Shown one piece after another: positions 8,574 to 19,620 of a stretch of 44,262 nt of DNA. Numbering within the stretch: position 1 is the stretch's first letter; the number at the start of each line of letters is the position of its first letter. Under the pieces are notes generated by a model. The model saw only the letters and a list, made by a program, of their open reading frames with translations, had not been told where the DNA came from and did no database searches. A program made the position numbers and the translations under genes. This DNA comes from Candidatus Coproplasma avistercoris. GTDB lineage: Bacteria; Bacillota; Clostridia; Christensenellales; Borkfalkiaceae. The stretch covers positions 1 through 44,262 of the forward strand of contig DVIK01000034.1 of assembly GCA_018711385.1 (NCBI GenBank). Reading direction: 5' to 3'.

Positions 8574-8602
8574 ATTTTACAACAAATAAGGAACAAAGTC
8601 AA
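8574..8602 (-). promoter_or_regulatory. Sigma-A promoter of rny
   Basis: TTGACT (8597-8602), 17 bp, TAAAAT (8574-8579) on the minus strand. The start near 8567 gives a leader of about 80 nt. Confidence 0.75.
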
Positions 8603-8642
8603 CGTATAGAGATTTCTTTGTTGAAATACTTTTCACAATTGC

Positions 8643-8670
8643 AAAAAAAGACGGCATATGCCGCCTTTTT
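8643..8670 (-). terminator. Terminator of the ftsK-recA-nadE operon
   Basis: On the minus strand GGCGGCA pairs with TGCCGTC (8650-8665, one G-U pair), followed by a run of seven T. It begins right after the nadE stop codon. Confidence 0.85.
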
Positions 8671-8671
8671 A

Positions 8672-10585
8672 TCATTCGCCGCAAATATTTTCCAGCCATA
8701 CTTCAGCTGAAGCGTCGGAGGGCATGCGCCAGTCGCCGCGCGGCGAAAGCGTTACGGTGCCGACCTTTACCCCGTCGGGCAGGCAGGAGCGCTTGAACTG
8801 CTGCGCAAAAAATCTGCGGTAAAAATTTTTCAGCCATTTATCCACTGTCGCGCCGTCGTAAGTTCCTTCGAAAGCCTTATGAGCCAGGAAGCGCACCTTG
8901 GAAGGCGCAAAACCCCAACGCACCGCATAATACAGGAAAAAGTCGTGCAGCACATACGGCCCCACGATATCCTCGGTCTTCTGCGCGATATTGCCCGCCT
9001 TGTCGGGGGGAAGCAGTTCGGGACTTATTTCCGTATCGAGAATGACCTGCAACACCTGCCGCGCCCTTCCGCCCAGTCTTTCGGCTTCGAAGCGTATGAG
9101 GTGCTTGACGAGCGTCTTGGGCACTCCCGAATTTACGGCATACATCGACATATGATCGCCGTTGTAGGTTGCCCAGCCGAGCGCCAGCTCGCTCAGATCG
9201 CCCGTGCCTATTACCATCCCGCCCGTCTTGTTGGCGATATTCATCAGTATCATCGTGCGCATGCGGGCCTGAGCATTTTCGTAAGTAACGTCCAAAACGT
9301 CGGGGTCGTGACCTATGTCCCGGAAATGCAGACTGACCGAGGGCGTTATGTCCACCTTTTTAAGCGTGACTCCCAGCGCCTTCGTGAGCTCCACAGAACT
9401 GTTGAGCGTCCTGCCAGTAGTGCCGAACCCAGGCATGGTGACGGCAATTATATCCCTGCCGTCCTTGCCCGATCTTTCAAACGCACGGCATGTAACCAGC
9501 AGCGCGAGCGCCGAATCCAGGCCTCCCGAGATACCTATCACGGCCGTCCTGCAGCGGGTATGACCGAGGCGCTTTACAAGCCCCATCGTCTGAAGGTTGA
9601 GAATGAGTTCCGTCCGCTCCGCAAGCAGCTTACCGCTCTTCGGAACGAACGGCAGCTGTGGGAAATCCCTTTCCACCTCCGCTCCGCACTCCGCAGCGAC
9701 AAATGACACAAATTCATGGGGCACGGTCTCGCCGGAATAGTAAGAGCTTGCACACCTGCGCCTTTCGCCGTCGAGCTTGTCGACGTCTATGTCTGCAAAT
9801 GTGAGCCCGTTTTCGAACAGCCTGCTCTCGTTGAGCAGCGTGCCGTTTTCGCATATCAGGTTGTGACCCGCGAATACCATATCGGTGGTGCTTTCACCGT
9901 CGCCCGAATCGCAGTAGACGTAGCCGCATATCAGCTTTGCCGACTGCATGGCGACGAGCGAGCGCCTGTATTCGGCCTTTCCCGCTATCTCGTCAGAGCA
10001 GGAGAGATTGACGATGATGTTTGCACCCGCAAGCGCATGCCTCACCGAAGGTGACGCGGGCACCCACAGATCCTCGCAGATCTCGCATGCGACGGTGAAC
10101 AACGGCATGTTTTCCGCGCGAAAAATCATATCCGTACCGAACGGCACAACGTTACCGCACAGCGAGATTTCTGCCGTGGTGCGCTCCGCGGGACAAAAAT
10201 GACGGCGTTCGTAAAATTCTCCGTAGTTGGGTATGCAACTCTTGGGTACGACGCCGGCCACTCTGCCGCCGCAGAATGCGACCGCACAGTTATACAGTCT
10301 GCCGCACACCTCAACGGGCGCCCCAACGAATGTTAGCGCTCCTTTCGGCAACTCCGCCTGCAACTTTGTCAGCCCGTCCGCCGCGGCGTCGAGCAGCGCG
10401 CGCTGATTGAACAGGTCGCCGCAGGTGTAGCCGCACAGCGAAAGTTCGGGAAAGACGATGAGCTGCGCCCCCTCTTCCGCCGCCTTTTTAGCCGCGGCGA
10501 CGATAGCCGCGGCGTTGTAGGGCACGTCCGCCACCTTAATTTCCGGGGTGGCGGCGCACACCTTTATAAAGCCGTGCCTTGTCAC
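8672..10585 (-). CDS. nadE: Glutamine-dependent NAD+ synthetase
   Basis: A 637-residue two-domain enzyme that turns nicotinic acid adenine dinucleotide into NAD+, using ammonia from glutamine. Residues about 8-280 are a nitrilase-type amidase with the Glu (FPELSLCGY), Lys ([13 protein letters not shown]) and Cys (CEICEDLW) triad. Residues about 320-620 are the synthetase, with the ATP pyrophosphatase loop GISGGLDSA and [18 protein letters not shown]. Length is normal for the glutamine-dependent form. It starts at a GTG that overlaps the recA stop codon (GTGA), with GGAGAAG upstream, so it is translationally coupled to recA. It is the last gene of the operon. Confidence 0.96.
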   Translation of the reverse strand: MTRHGFIKVCAATPEIKVADVPYNAAAIVAAAKKAAEEGAQLIVFPELSLCGYTCGDLFNQRALLDAAADGLTKLQAELPKGALTFVGAPVEVCGRLYNCAVAFCGGRVAGVVPKSCIPNYGEFYERRHFCPAERTTAEISLCGNVVPFGTDMIFRAENMPLFTVACEICEDLWVPASPSVRHALAGANIIVNLSCSDEIAGKAEYRRSLVAMQSAKLICGYVYCDSGDGESTTDMVFAGHNLICENGTLLNESRLFENGLTFADIDVDKLDGERRRCASSYYSGETVPHEFVSFVAAECGAEVERDFPQLPFVPKSGKLLAERTELILNLQTMGLVKRLGHTRCRTAVIGISGGLDSALALLVTCRAFERSGKDGRDIIAVTMPGFGTTGRTLNSSVELTKALGVTLKKVDITPSVSLHFRDIGHDPDVLDVTYENAQARMRTMILMNIANKTGGMVIGTGDLSELALGWATYNGDHMSMYAVNSGVPKTLVKHLIRFEAERLGGRARQVLQVILDTEISPELLPPDKAGNIAQKTEDIVGPYVLHDFFLYYAVRWGFAPSKVRFLAHKAFEGTYDGATVDKWLKNFYRRFFAQQFKRSCLPDGVKVGTVTLSPRGDWRMPSDASAEVWLENICGE

Positions 10586-11589
10586 ACCTTCTTCTCCTGC
10601 ATGCGCCTGTATTCCTCTCTTATATCGGCCTCTATCTCAGTCCTGGCGTCGACGTTGTTTATAAGGTATTCCCTCATCTTTTCTCTGCCCTGAGCTACCT
10701 TGTCGTCCTTATAACTGAACCATGCTCCGCTCTTTTTGAGCACGCCGAATTCTACGCCGAGATCTATGAGGCAGCCCTCCTGCGAGATGCCCTTGCCATA
10801 GATTATATCGAACTCAGCCACCTTGAACGGGGGAGCCACCTTGTTTTTAACTATCTTGCACTTTGTCCTGTTGCCTATTATGCCGTCGCCGTCTTTGAGG
10901 CTGTCGGCCTTGCGTATGTCCAGCCTTACGGAGGCAAAGTATTTGAGCGCCCTGCCGCCGGGGGTGGTTTCGGGGTTGCCGAACATTACGCCCACCTTTT
11001 CGCGCAGCTGGTTTATAAATATCACACACGTCTTGGAACGGCTGGTTATGGCTGTGAGCTTGCGCAGCGCCTGCGACATGAGACGGGCAAGCAGACCTAC
11101 ATGGGAATCGCCCATGTCGCCCTCTATCTCTGCTTTGGGAGTAAGCGCGGCGACCGAGTCTACGACTATCACATCGACGGCGCTCGAACGGACGAGCGAT
11201 TCGCATATGTCGAGCGCCTGTTCGCCTGTGTCAGGCTGCGAGATGTACAGCTCATCGGTATTGACGCCGAGATTCTTTGCGTACACGGCGTCGAGGGCGT
11301 GCTCGGCGTCGATGAACGCGGCAACTCCGCCGCGCTTCTGCGCCTCGGCGATTATATGCAGGGCGACGGTCGTCTTGCCCGAGGATTCGGGGCCGTAGAT
11401 CTCCATGATCCTGCCGCGGGGAACGCCGCCCACGCCGAGGGCAAGGTCGAGCGAAAGACAGCCGGTGGGGATAACTTCAAGGTCTGTATTCACATTGGCG
11501 TCACCGAGCTTCATGATCGCGCCCTTACCGTACTGCTTTTCGATCATCGCAACGGTGGAATTGAGCGCCTTGAGTTTTTCTTCGTTCAT
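10582..11589 (-). CDS. recA: Recombinase RecA
   Basis: A 335-residue DNA strand-exchange ATPase that also activates LexA self-cleavage. Walker A is GPESSGKTT (around residues 65-73), Walker B is [10 protein letters not shown], and loop L2 contains [22 protein letters not shown]. The short C-terminal tail lacks a long acidic stretch. AGGAG precedes the ATG. It sits inside the ftsK-rimO-pgsA-cinA-recA-nadE operon, 26 bp after cinA. I saw no promoter or LexA box directly in front of it, so damage induction would have to act elsewhere. Confidence 0.98.
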   Translation of the reverse strand: MNEEKLKALNSTVAMIEKQYGKGAIMKLGDANVNTDLEVIPTGCLSLDLALGVGGVPRGRIMEIYGPESSGKTTVALHIIAEAQKRGGVAAFIDAEHALDAVYAKNLGVNTDELYISQPDTGEQALDICESLVRSSAVDVIVVDSVAALTPKAEIEGDMGDSHVGLLARLMSQALRKLTAITSRSKTCVIFINQLREKVGVMFGNPETTPGGRALKYFASVRLDIRKADSLKDGDGIIGNRTKCKIVKNKVAPPFKVAEFDIIYGKGISQEGCLIDLGVEFGVLKKSGAWFSYKDDKVAQGREKMREYLINNVDARTEIEADIREEYRRMQEKKV

Positions 11590-11615
11590 TATATTCTCCT
11601 GATAGGTTTTTTACG

Positions 11616-12680
11616 TTATTTGATGTTTTTATATACTAAGAACAGCGCGTTGTTTATCGCCGTTTCGGTGACAGTCTTTCTGTCGCCGGAGATATTGAAT
11701 TTATAGACGTTCACGCCCTCTTTGAGGCCCACGGCAATATAGCACAGTCCCACGGGCTTGCTCGTATTGTCCGACTTCGGCCCCGCGATGCCGGTGGTCG
11801 CCACCGAAACGTCGCAGTTGCCCTGCTTTATAAGCCCCTCCGCCATCTCGAACGCCGTTTCCGCAGAGACGGCGCCTTTCGACCTAATAGTCATCTCGTC
11901 CACGCCGAGGCGGGCGGCCTTCGACTCGTTAGAATAGGTGTTCAGTCCTTCGAAATAGACCTCGCTTATCCCCGGCACATCGACGAGCCTCTTGCCTATG
12001 CCTCCGCCCGTGAACGATTCCGCGCAGGAAATCTTCATCCTGCGCAGTCTGAGCAACTGAAACAGTCTTTCGGCAAGCGAAATGTCTTCGAGCGCATAGA
12101 TATATCCGCCAAGCGCGGACACAAATGCGCGTATCGCTCCGTCCACCTTCATCTTGGAATCGCTTTCCGAATACACCACTTCTATAGTGCAGTCGGAATA
12201 GCTCTCGTAGACGTTGCATTCGATCGTCGGGCTCAGGGTCTTTGCCTCGCGCACGGCGGCAAGTATCTCTTCATGCGGCGCGCCCACGGCCTTGATGTAA
12301 GCCTTGGCAAACTTCCTGCCGCTCTTCAGCGCGATATGCTTTGCAGGCGTAACGAAATCGGGCCGTTCGGAAAAAACGAGGTAGACAGACTTCTCCCCGG
12401 TTTCGAGCGCATGCGACATATCGAACGTGCCCCCGTAAAGCGGCTGCAGAAAACCTTTGAGCGTACCCTCCATCGTCTGAGGACAGAGCACTACGCTCAC
12501 ATTGAAATTTTCACGGCAGTCGCGCAGCTGCGAAGTTATTTCCGCGGAGCCGTCGTAGGCCACCACGGCAATTTTATCGAAGTACAGCCCCTCTGCGGCA
12601 AACGCGCGCAGGCAGGAGTAATATTCGGCGCGTTCGGAAAATATCTTTTTGTTCCTGAGAACTACAAGACAGCTCTTCAT
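11616..12680 (-). CDS. cinA: CinA-family protein with degenerate N-terminal domain
   Basis: A 354-residue protein. The C-terminal part (about residues 200-354) is a clear CinA/PncC amidohydrolase domain. Its motifs are AESFTGGGIGKRL (catalytic Ser loop), TYSNESKAARLGV, GAVSAETAFEMAEG, TTGIAGP, KPVGLCYIAV and SGDRKTV. This domain deamidates nicotinamide mononucleotide and recycles pyridine nucleotides, which fits its neighbour nadE. The N-terminal part (about 1-190) sits where CinA normally has a MoCF-like pyrophosphatase domain, but the usual GTELL and GGLGPT-DD motifs are gone. It lies between pgsA and recA, the usual clostridial position. Family firm; the N-terminal activity is probably lost. 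Confidence 0.88.
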   Translation of the reverse strand: MKSCLVVLRNKKIFSERAEYYSCLRAFAAEGLYFDKIAVVAYDGSAEITSQLRDCRENFNVSVVLCPQTMEGTLKGFLQPLYGGTFDMSHALETGEKSVYLVFSERPDFVTPAKHIALKSGRKFAKAYIKAVGAPHEEILAAVREAKTLSPTIECNVYESYSDCTIEVVYSESDSKMKVDGAIRAFVSALGGYIYALEDISLAERLFQLLRLRRMKISCAESFTGGGIGKRLVDVPGISEVYFEGLNTYSNESKAARLGVDEMTIRSKGAVSAETAFEMAEGLIKQGNCDVSVATTGIAGPKSDNTSKPVGLCYIAVGLKEGVNVYKFNISGDRKTVTETAINNALFLVYKNIK

Positions 12681-12686
12681 CCTGAA

Positions 12687-13355
12687 TTACTTTTTAAGCA
12701 CTCCCGCGTTGCGGACGATATAATTTATGCCGGACGCTATGGTGAGCAATACCGCCACGGCGAACAGAGCAAGCCCCACACAGTTGACGATATCGGCTGC
12801 CATGCCGTCGGTGAAGCCCGCAATTCCCGCGCCCGCAAGCAGCACGGCCACGGCAAGATCCTGCATCACCGTCTTATATTTTCCGAAAATATCGGCTGCG
12901 ATGACCACTCCGGCGTCGGCAGCCACCATGCGGAAGCCGCTGACTATTATCTCCCTTACGATTATTACGGCGACGCCGCAGCCGGCGGCTATTATTGCCC
13001 AGTCGCCCAGCCCGAACAGAAACGACCCGGGGCGGGTGAGCATGAGTATGAACGCGGTAGCGACAAGCGCCTTGTCGGCAATAGGGTCGAGAAATTTGCC
13101 AAGATTGGTGACAAGGTTATACTTCCTTGCTATCTTGCCGTCGAGCAGGTCGGTGAACGCAGCCAGAGCGAACACGGCGAGCGCTACAAAGTAGTGAGCG
13201 GTAAATTCAAGATAAAAGAACAGCGCGAACAACGGGATCATCACCATGCGGCTGAGAGTGAGTATATTGGGCAGATTCATGACGCCCTTCCCCTTTGCAA
13301 ACCTGTAAAACTTATCGTCCGCGCGGCCGTTCTCTTCGGACATAACATTCTTCAT
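12687..13355 (-). CDS. pgsA: CDP-diacylglycerol-glycerol-3-phosphate 3-phosphatidyltransferase
   Basis: A 222-residue integral membrane enzyme that makes phosphatidylglycerol phosphate from CDP-diacylglycerol, the committed step to phosphatidylglycerol. The CDP-alcohol phosphotransferase signature D-x2-DG-x2-AR-x8-G-x3-D-x3-D is complete, as DLLDGKIAR followed by GKFLDPIADK (around residues 69-95). Several hydrophobic helices surround it. The ATG at 13355 overlaps the rimO stop codon (ATGA) with GGAGG upstream, indicating translational coupling. A later ATG at codon 26 is possible, since the first 25 residues are not conserved in the family. Confidence 0.93.
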   Translation of the reverse strand: MKNVMSEENGRADDKFYRFAKGKGVMNLPNILTLSRMVMIPLFALFFYLEFTAHYFVALAVFALAAFTDLLDGKIARKYNLVTNLGKFLDPIADKALVATAFILMLTRPGSFLFGLGDWAIIAAGCGVAVIIVREIIVSGFRMVAADAGVVIAADIFGKYKTVMQDLAVAVLLAGAGIAGFTDGMAADIVNCVGLALFAVAVLLTIASGINYIVRNAGVLKK

Positions 13356-14686
13356 TCTTCGTAATCCTCCGTCCTGCCATACAGGTTATAGCTGTCGGCA
13401 GCATCTATGTAAACGTTGTAGTACTTCCCCTGCTCGGCGAACGGCGCATTGAAAAACACCTTGCCGTCTATGTCCGGAGCGGAAAAATACGCTCTGCCGT
13501 AAAAACCGCTGCCGTCGTCGCAGATGCCGTCGCACAGCACACGCAACACGCAGCCCTTGTAGCCGTTCATCCTTTCAAGCGACACCCCGCGCTGAACGGC
13601 ATACATATTCTTGACTCGCCGCTTTTTTACGGCGTATGCTATCTGTCCCTTCAGCCTGTATGCGGGAGTACCCTCTTCGCGCGAATACGCAAAGAAACCG
13701 CAGTTGTCCAACTTTGCCTGTCGCAAAAATCCGGCCAGGGCGGCACTCTCCTCCTCCGTCTCCGTAGGAAAACCGCATATGAACGTCGAACGGATGGCTA
13801 TCCCGGGCACCTCTTCGCGCAGCCTGCCGATGAGTTCGAGGTAGCTTTTGCGCGTGCCCCGCCTGTTCATAAGCTTCAGCACCCTGTCCTCGCTGTGCTG
13901 CAGCGGGATGTCGAGATATTTTATCACCTTTGGATTGTCGCGCAGTTCCGCTATGAGCTCGTCGTCTATCATTTCCGGATAGCAATACAACAGCCGCACG
14001 CTGCCGATATTTTCAAGCGCCGTAAGTGCCCTTACGAGCGAGCACAACCGCCTTTCTCCGTACAGGTCGGTGCCGTAGCGGGTGACGTCCTGCGCGACGA
14101 GTATGAGTTCCGCCACATCACCGAGGCCCTCTGCCTCGGCAACCAGCTTCTCCACGGGATATGAGTGATACCGCCCACGTATTGCGGGAATAAGGCAGTA
14201 TGTACACCTGTTGTCGCAGCCGTCGGCTATTTTAAGATAGGCGTAGTGCAGCGGTGTGGTAACCACCCTTCCGCACGAAAACCCGTCGCCGCCGCTGTGA
14301 GTAAAGTTGCTGCGCCCCTTTTCGTATGCCTCCTCGAGCGCGTCGAAAAACCTGTCGTAATCGTAAGCGCCAAGAAAGACATCCGCCTCTGTAAGTTCGT
14401 CGTATATCTCGCCAATGAACTTCTGCGGCAGGCAGCCCGTCACCACGATTTTTTCCAGCCCGCCATGCTTGTAAGCGGCGCATTCTATGATAGTATCGAT
14501 AGCCTCCTTGCGCGCGTCGGCAAGGAAGGAGCAGGTGTTGATTATAAGCACCTGCGCCTTTGAAATATCGTTTGTAATTTCACACCCGCGGTCGCGTATG
14601 CGGGCGAGCAGTTTTTCTGCGTCCACCCTGTTCTTGTCGCATCCGAGCGAGATAAGCCCGAACTTTTTACGGGTAAAATCAGTCAT
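13352..14686 (-). CDS. rimO: Ribosomal protein S12 methylthiotransferase RimO
   Basis: A 444-residue radical-SAM enzyme that adds a methylthio group to an aspartate of ribosomal protein S12. The N-terminal UPF0004 domain holds cluster-binding cysteines in SLGCDKNRVDAE, NTCSF and VTGCLPQ. The radical-SAM core has CDNRCTYCLIP (CxxxCxxC, around residues 156-163). The C-terminal part, about 375-440, is a TRAM domain. Length and motif order are typical of RimO rather than MiaB. It overlaps the end of ftsK by 8 nt and pgsA by 4 nt, so the three are tightly coupled. Confidence 0.96.
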   Translation of the reverse strand: MTDFTRKKFGLISLGCDKNRVDAEKLLARIRDRGCEITNDISKAQVLIINTCSFLADARKEAIDTIIECAAYKHGGLEKIVVTGCLPQKFIGEIYDELTEADVFLGAYDYDRFFDALEEAYEKGRSNFTHSGGDGFSCGRVVTTPLHYAYLKIADGCDNRCTYCLIPAIRGRYHSYPVEKLVAEAEGLGDVAELILVAQDVTRYGTDLYGERRLCSLVRALTALENIGSVRLLYCYPEMIDDELIAELRDNPKVIKYLDIPLQHSEDRVLKLMNRRGTRKSYLELIGRLREEVPGIAIRSTFICGFPTETEEESAALAGFLRQAKLDNCGFFAYSREEGTPAYRLKGQIAYAVKKRRVKNMYAVQRGVSLERMNGYKGCVLRVLCDGICDDGSGFYGRAYFSAPDIDGKVFFNAPFAEQGKYYNVYIDAADSYNLYGRTEDYEE

Positions 14687-17600
14687 CTATATCTCCGTAG
14701 GTCTTTATGAATTCGTCGAGCGAGAGCAACACTTTCCTCGATTTGGAGCCTTCGTTCTTGGTGATATAGTTCATGTTCTCCATCCAGTCAACTATCTTGC
14801 ACGCCTTTACGTAACCTATGGGAAAGCGTCTTTGAAGCATGGATACGGACGCGCTGTTTGAGGTGACGCAGTATTTGAGCGCCCTTAAGTATGCGTCGTC
14901 AATCTTCGTATCTTCGGCATCGGCGCTCTCCACAAGACTTTCGGCCTGCTCGGGCTCCTCGACAGTATTGATGAAGTCGGAGATGCTCTGTTCAAAATAG
15001 GTTTCGTTGTTGGCTTTAATGAAGTCGGTTATCTTCTGCACCTCTTCGGGGCCGATATAGCAGCCCTGGATGCGCTGCATCTTCCCGTCGGCATACTCCT
15101 TGGAGCGGAAGTAAGCGTCGCCCTTGCCGAGCAGCTTTTCGGCGCCGCCCACGTCGAAGATCGTGCGGGAATCGTCCAGCGAGCCGACTTTGAAACCTAT
15201 CCTTGCGTCGAGGTTGGACTTTATAAGGCCTGTTATGCAGTCGACTGAGGGACGCTGCGTCGCGAGAATGAGGTGTATGCCCGCGGCGCGGCCCTTTGCG
15301 GCGAGCCTTATTATGCGGCTCTCCACATCCTTCTTGGCCTGAAGCATCAGATCGCCGAACTCGTCGAGCACTATGAGCAGTTTGGGAAGCTTTTCGGCCT
15401 CGTCCTCGACATGGGCGTTGTAGCCGTCGATGTCGGTAGTGGCTATCTTTTTGCCGTCCTTTGCTTTGGTCCCGGATTCCGACATCTCTTTGAAGGCGGT
15501 GTACCTGCGCTCCATCTCCTTTATCGCCCAGTTGAGCGCCTTTATGGCCTTGTCGGCTTCGTGGATTATTTCGTTTATCATAAGATGGGGCAGCTTATCG
15601 TACGAAACGAACTCGACCTGCTTGGGGTCGACAAGTATTAAGCGCAGTTCGTTCGGGCCGTACCTGGAAATGAGACTGACGAGCAGCGAGTTCAGACAGA
15701 TGGATTTACCGCTGCCCGAAGTACCCGCAACCAGAAGGTGGGGCATCTTTCTTATATCGGGGCATACGCACACGCTGTCGAGGTTCTTGCCGAACGCAAA
15801 CGTGAGCGAATTTGCCTTTGCGTTCATGAATGCGGGCGACATCATGACGTTTTTCAGTCCGACCACGGTGCGGTTGATGTTCGGCACCTCCACCGAAAGA
15901 GCGCCCTTTGCAAAGTTGAGATAAACGTTTACGTTGTCGCGTCTGAGCGCCATGGCTATGGCATCCCTGTGCTTCAAAAGGTTCTTGTTTACGCTCGTTC
16001 TGTCGAAAATGGTGACGTCGTACCTGGTGAGCGCGGGCGCGACAGTGACGTCGGAAATTTCGCACTCCACCTTGCGCACGCTGAGCGTATCAACTATCAG
16101 CCGCTTGCACTCCTCCACCTCCGCAGTGGCGGCAGAGTTGTACTCGGGATAATCGTCGAGCAGATCGAGCGACGGGTGGACATACTTCTTCCAGACATGC
16201 GGCTTGGGGGCCTCGGCGGGCTTCTCTTCGGGCACGGCCGCAGACTTTTCAGGCGCGGACTGTACCGAATCGGCGCGGACCGGAATATCGCAGTCGGAGC
16301 GCACCGGCTGTTCAGGCTCGTCATCCTGCAGTCCGGGGCCGTCGTCGTCAAACAGATCGGCATTGCTGCGGCTGCCGCGGGATGCGGCCGAAATGTCGGG
16401 TTCTATCCTGTTTTCGCCCAGGCGGGAATTGGACGAGGAGAACAGCGACGAAATGTCGCTGCGCGCAGGCGTTTCGTCCTCGCCGCCGTCGGTAAAGCCG
16501 ACGGGGCGTCTGCCACCCTCGCCGCGGCGGAAATCGGAAAAATCTTCCGCGCGCGAATCGTCGCTCTTTATAACTTCGTCGTCGTTTGGCTTGTCCGAAG
16601 AGTGTCTGCCGCCTGACAACGCATCGTCGCAGAGGCGGCCGCCCCTGTCGGGGAAGATATCCTGCGCAGATTCGCGCCGGTCTCCGAAGAGATTTTCAGG
16701 GGACTGCCCGAACGTTCCGCGTTCGGGTTCTTCGGAGGTGCGGGCTGCGTGATCCTGCCCCGAAATCCCTTCGCCGCGCACGCCGAAAGAGCGGTCCGGC
16801 ATGACCTCGCCGTCGTCCGCCGCACTGTCTCTGTCACCGAACAGGTCGTCATCGAGCCTCCGGGGATCGGTACGGCGGTCTTCACCGTCTTCGGGCATCG
16901 ACCACAGCTCGTCATTGCCGTTGATATCCGTTTCGGGAGCACCGAAATCGGGCTCGGACGCTTCGCCGGTTCCGGCGCTGTAATCGTCCTGCGCGGGCTG
17001 TTCTGCCGCAGGCGGCACATACCCGCCGTAGCCGACAGCGTTATCGCGGCGCTCCGCGTCGCGGAACTGCGGCTGCTCGGACTGCGAAGGCGCTTCGTAC
17101 GAAGTTATCCTCCGGGCCTGATCGGGTGCCTCGTACAGGTTCTGCACGGGAGCGTCGCCGTAGACCATGCCGCTGTTCGCGGAAGACTGCTCGCGCTCCA
17201 CGCTGCGTCGATATGCCTCGGAATAGCTGGCGCCCTCCGCTGCGGGTTTGCTTTTGCCGTCGGAAAAACCGCGCAGATAATCGCCCTTGTTCGTAATGGG
17301 GTGATTGAAATAGGAATTTTCGTCGAAAATGCCGTTGCGCCTGTAACTCTCGGCGGCAAATTCGTCGTTGTCGAACAATATCTTTCTGCCGAGCTTCGAA
17401 GGGGAAAACCTGTCGTCATCCTCATGCGAAGGCTCCGGCTGCATATGCTGAGCCGTAAAATACGGCTGCCGGGCAGGTTGCTCCGCATATGCCTGCCGCT
17501 CGGACTGCCCGTATGCCGCGGCAGACTGTTCGTATGCCGTCTGCGAAGGCACCGTGTGCGCATCGCGTCCGGGCTGCACCGCATAATTTAAGGGATATCC

Positions 17601-18230
17601 CTCCTCTTCATATCCGCCGGCGCCGTATCCGTGCACTGCTGAAGCCGCATCGGAAGCGCGGGCGCCGTCATCCGTACCTGCAGAGACGATCGCCTTCCTG
17701 CGATAATATTTCAGAAAAGACCTTACGGTGTAGACGCCCGCAAGTACGGCGAGCGCGGCAAATATTATGTATGCGCCCACAAATGTGGTGAGCAGCGCCA
17801 CCGGATACACTAACACCGCCGAAAGCACACCGCCGAACGTATAGTGAGGAAAACCCTGCGAGGCGGCGTTATAGCACTGCGAGATATATGTGCCGTCCAC
17901 GGCAAAGTCGCGGGTAGATACGGCATGAAAAAGCAGAAAAAGCGCATATACCGTGAGCGAGGCGAGCACCGCGGGCACCGGCTTTACCCTGACCTTTTTT
18001 TCGAAGGCAAGGTATACACCGAGATAGGCGAGCAGCGCCATTACGGGAAAGCAGCCGTAGCCGAACGTGCCATACATGAAAGTGCATATTGCTCCGCCGA
18101 ACCCGGCAAATATCGCGCGGCCGCTGAAGAGCGCAAGCACGACTACAAAGCAGAATAAAAGTATGGTCATGCCCAGCGTTTCGCGCGTGAATATCAGTGA
18201 TGTTTTATTTTCGGAACCGTTCTTTTTCAC
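14679..18230 (-). CDS. ftsK: DNA translocase FtsK/SpoIIIE
   Basis: A 1183-residue septal DNA pump that clears chromosomes from the closing septum. The first 180 residues contain four or five hydrophobic helices. Residues about 190-690 form an unusually long, acidic, Arg/Asp/Ser-rich linker with little predicted order. The RecA-like motor follows, with Walker A GTSGSGKS (near residue 835) and Walker B LLIVLDEFGDL. The last 65 or so residues form the winged-helix gamma domain that reads polar DNA motifs. SpoIIIE/FtsK of Bacillota are usually 750-950 residues; the excess is all linker. It starts at GTG 18230 with GGAG upstream. It heads the operon through nadE. Confidence 0.96.
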   Translation of the reverse strand: MKKNGSENKTSLIFTRETLGMTILLFCFVVVLALFSGRAIFAGFGGAICTFMYGTFGYGCFPVMALLAYLGVYLAFEKKVRVKPVPAVLASLTVYALFLLFHAVSTRDFAVDGTYISQCYNAASQGFPHYTFGGVLSAVLVYPVALLTTFVGAYIIFAALAVLAGVYTVRSFLKYYRRKAIVSAGTDDGARASDAASAVHGYGAGGYEEEGYPLNYAVQPGRDAHTVPSQTAYEQSAAAYGQSERQAYAEQPARQPYFTAQHMQPEPSHEDDDRFSPSKLGRKILFDNDEFAAESYRRNGIFDENSYFNHPITNKGDYLRGFSDGKSKPAAEGASYSEAYRRSVEREQSSANSGMVYGDAPVQNLYEAPDQARRITSYEAPSQSEQPQFRDAERRDNAVGYGGYVPPAAEQPAQDDYSAGTGEASEPDFGAPETDINGNDELWSMPEDGEDRRTDPRRLDDDLFGDRDSAADDGEVMPDRSFGVRGEGISGQDHAARTSEEPERGTFGQSPENLFGDRRESAQDIFPDRGGRLCDDALSGGRHSSDKPNDDEVIKSDDSRAEDFSDFRRGEGGRRPVGFTDGGEDETPARSDISSLFSSSNSRLGENRIEPDISAASRGSRSNADLFDDDGPGLQDDEPEQPVRSDCDIPVRADSVQSAPEKSAAVPEEKPAEAPKPHVWKKYVHPSLDLLDDYPEYNSAATAEVEECKRLIVDTLSVRKVECEISDVTVAPALTRYDVTIFDRTSVNKNLLKHRDAIAMALRRDNVNVYLNFAKGALSVEVPNINRTVVGLKNVMMSPAFMNAKANSLTFAFGKNLDSVCVCPDIRKMPHLLVAGTSGSGKSICLNSLLVSLISRYGPNELRLILVDPKQVEFVSYDKLPHLMINEIIHEADKAIKALNWAIKEMERRYTAFKEMSESGTKAKDGKKIATTDIDGYNAHVEDEAEKLPKLLIVLDEFGDLMLQAKKDVESRIIRLAAKGRAAGIHLILATQRPSVDCITGLIKSNLDARIGFKVGSLDDSRTIFDVGGAEKLLGKGDAYFRSKEYADGKMQRIQGCYIGPEEVQKITDFIKANNETYFEQSISDFINTVEEPEQAESLVESADAEDTKIDDAYLRALKYCVTSNSASVSMLQRRFPIGYVKACKIVDWMENMNYITKNEGSKSRKVLLSLDEFIKTYGDIDD

Positions 18231-18284
18231 TATGCAGTCTCCATATGTCTGCAGGCATACATGTCTGACACCTGACTATAAATC

Positions 18285-18313
18285 ATTATAACATTCCGCG
18301 AAAAAAATAACAA
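18285..18313 (-). promoter_or_regulatory. Promoter of the ftsK-nadE operon
   Basis: TATAAT (18285-18290) with TTGTTA (18308-18313) 17 bp upstream on the minus strand. The predicted leader is about 50 nt. Confidence 0.65.
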
Positions 18314-18360
18314 CAAAATAAACACTTGTTTTTTGAAATTATATAAATGTAAAACAAACA

Positions 18361-18388
18361 GGGCGGACGCATGAAAGCGCGTCCGCCC
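18361..18388 (-). terminator. Terminator of ilvC
   Basis: GGGCGGACGC (18361-18370) and its exact complement (18379-18388) form a 10 bp GC-rich stem with an 8 nt loop. On the minus strand a T-rich tail (TGTTTGTTTT) follows. Confidence 0.85.
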
Positions 18389-18413
18389 GTTCAATTAAAT
18401 TACAAATAAAGCA

Positions 18414-19583
<1,170 letters not shown>

Positions 19584-19620
19584 TCATCGGACGATCAGGC
19601 AAAAAACATACGGTATAAAT

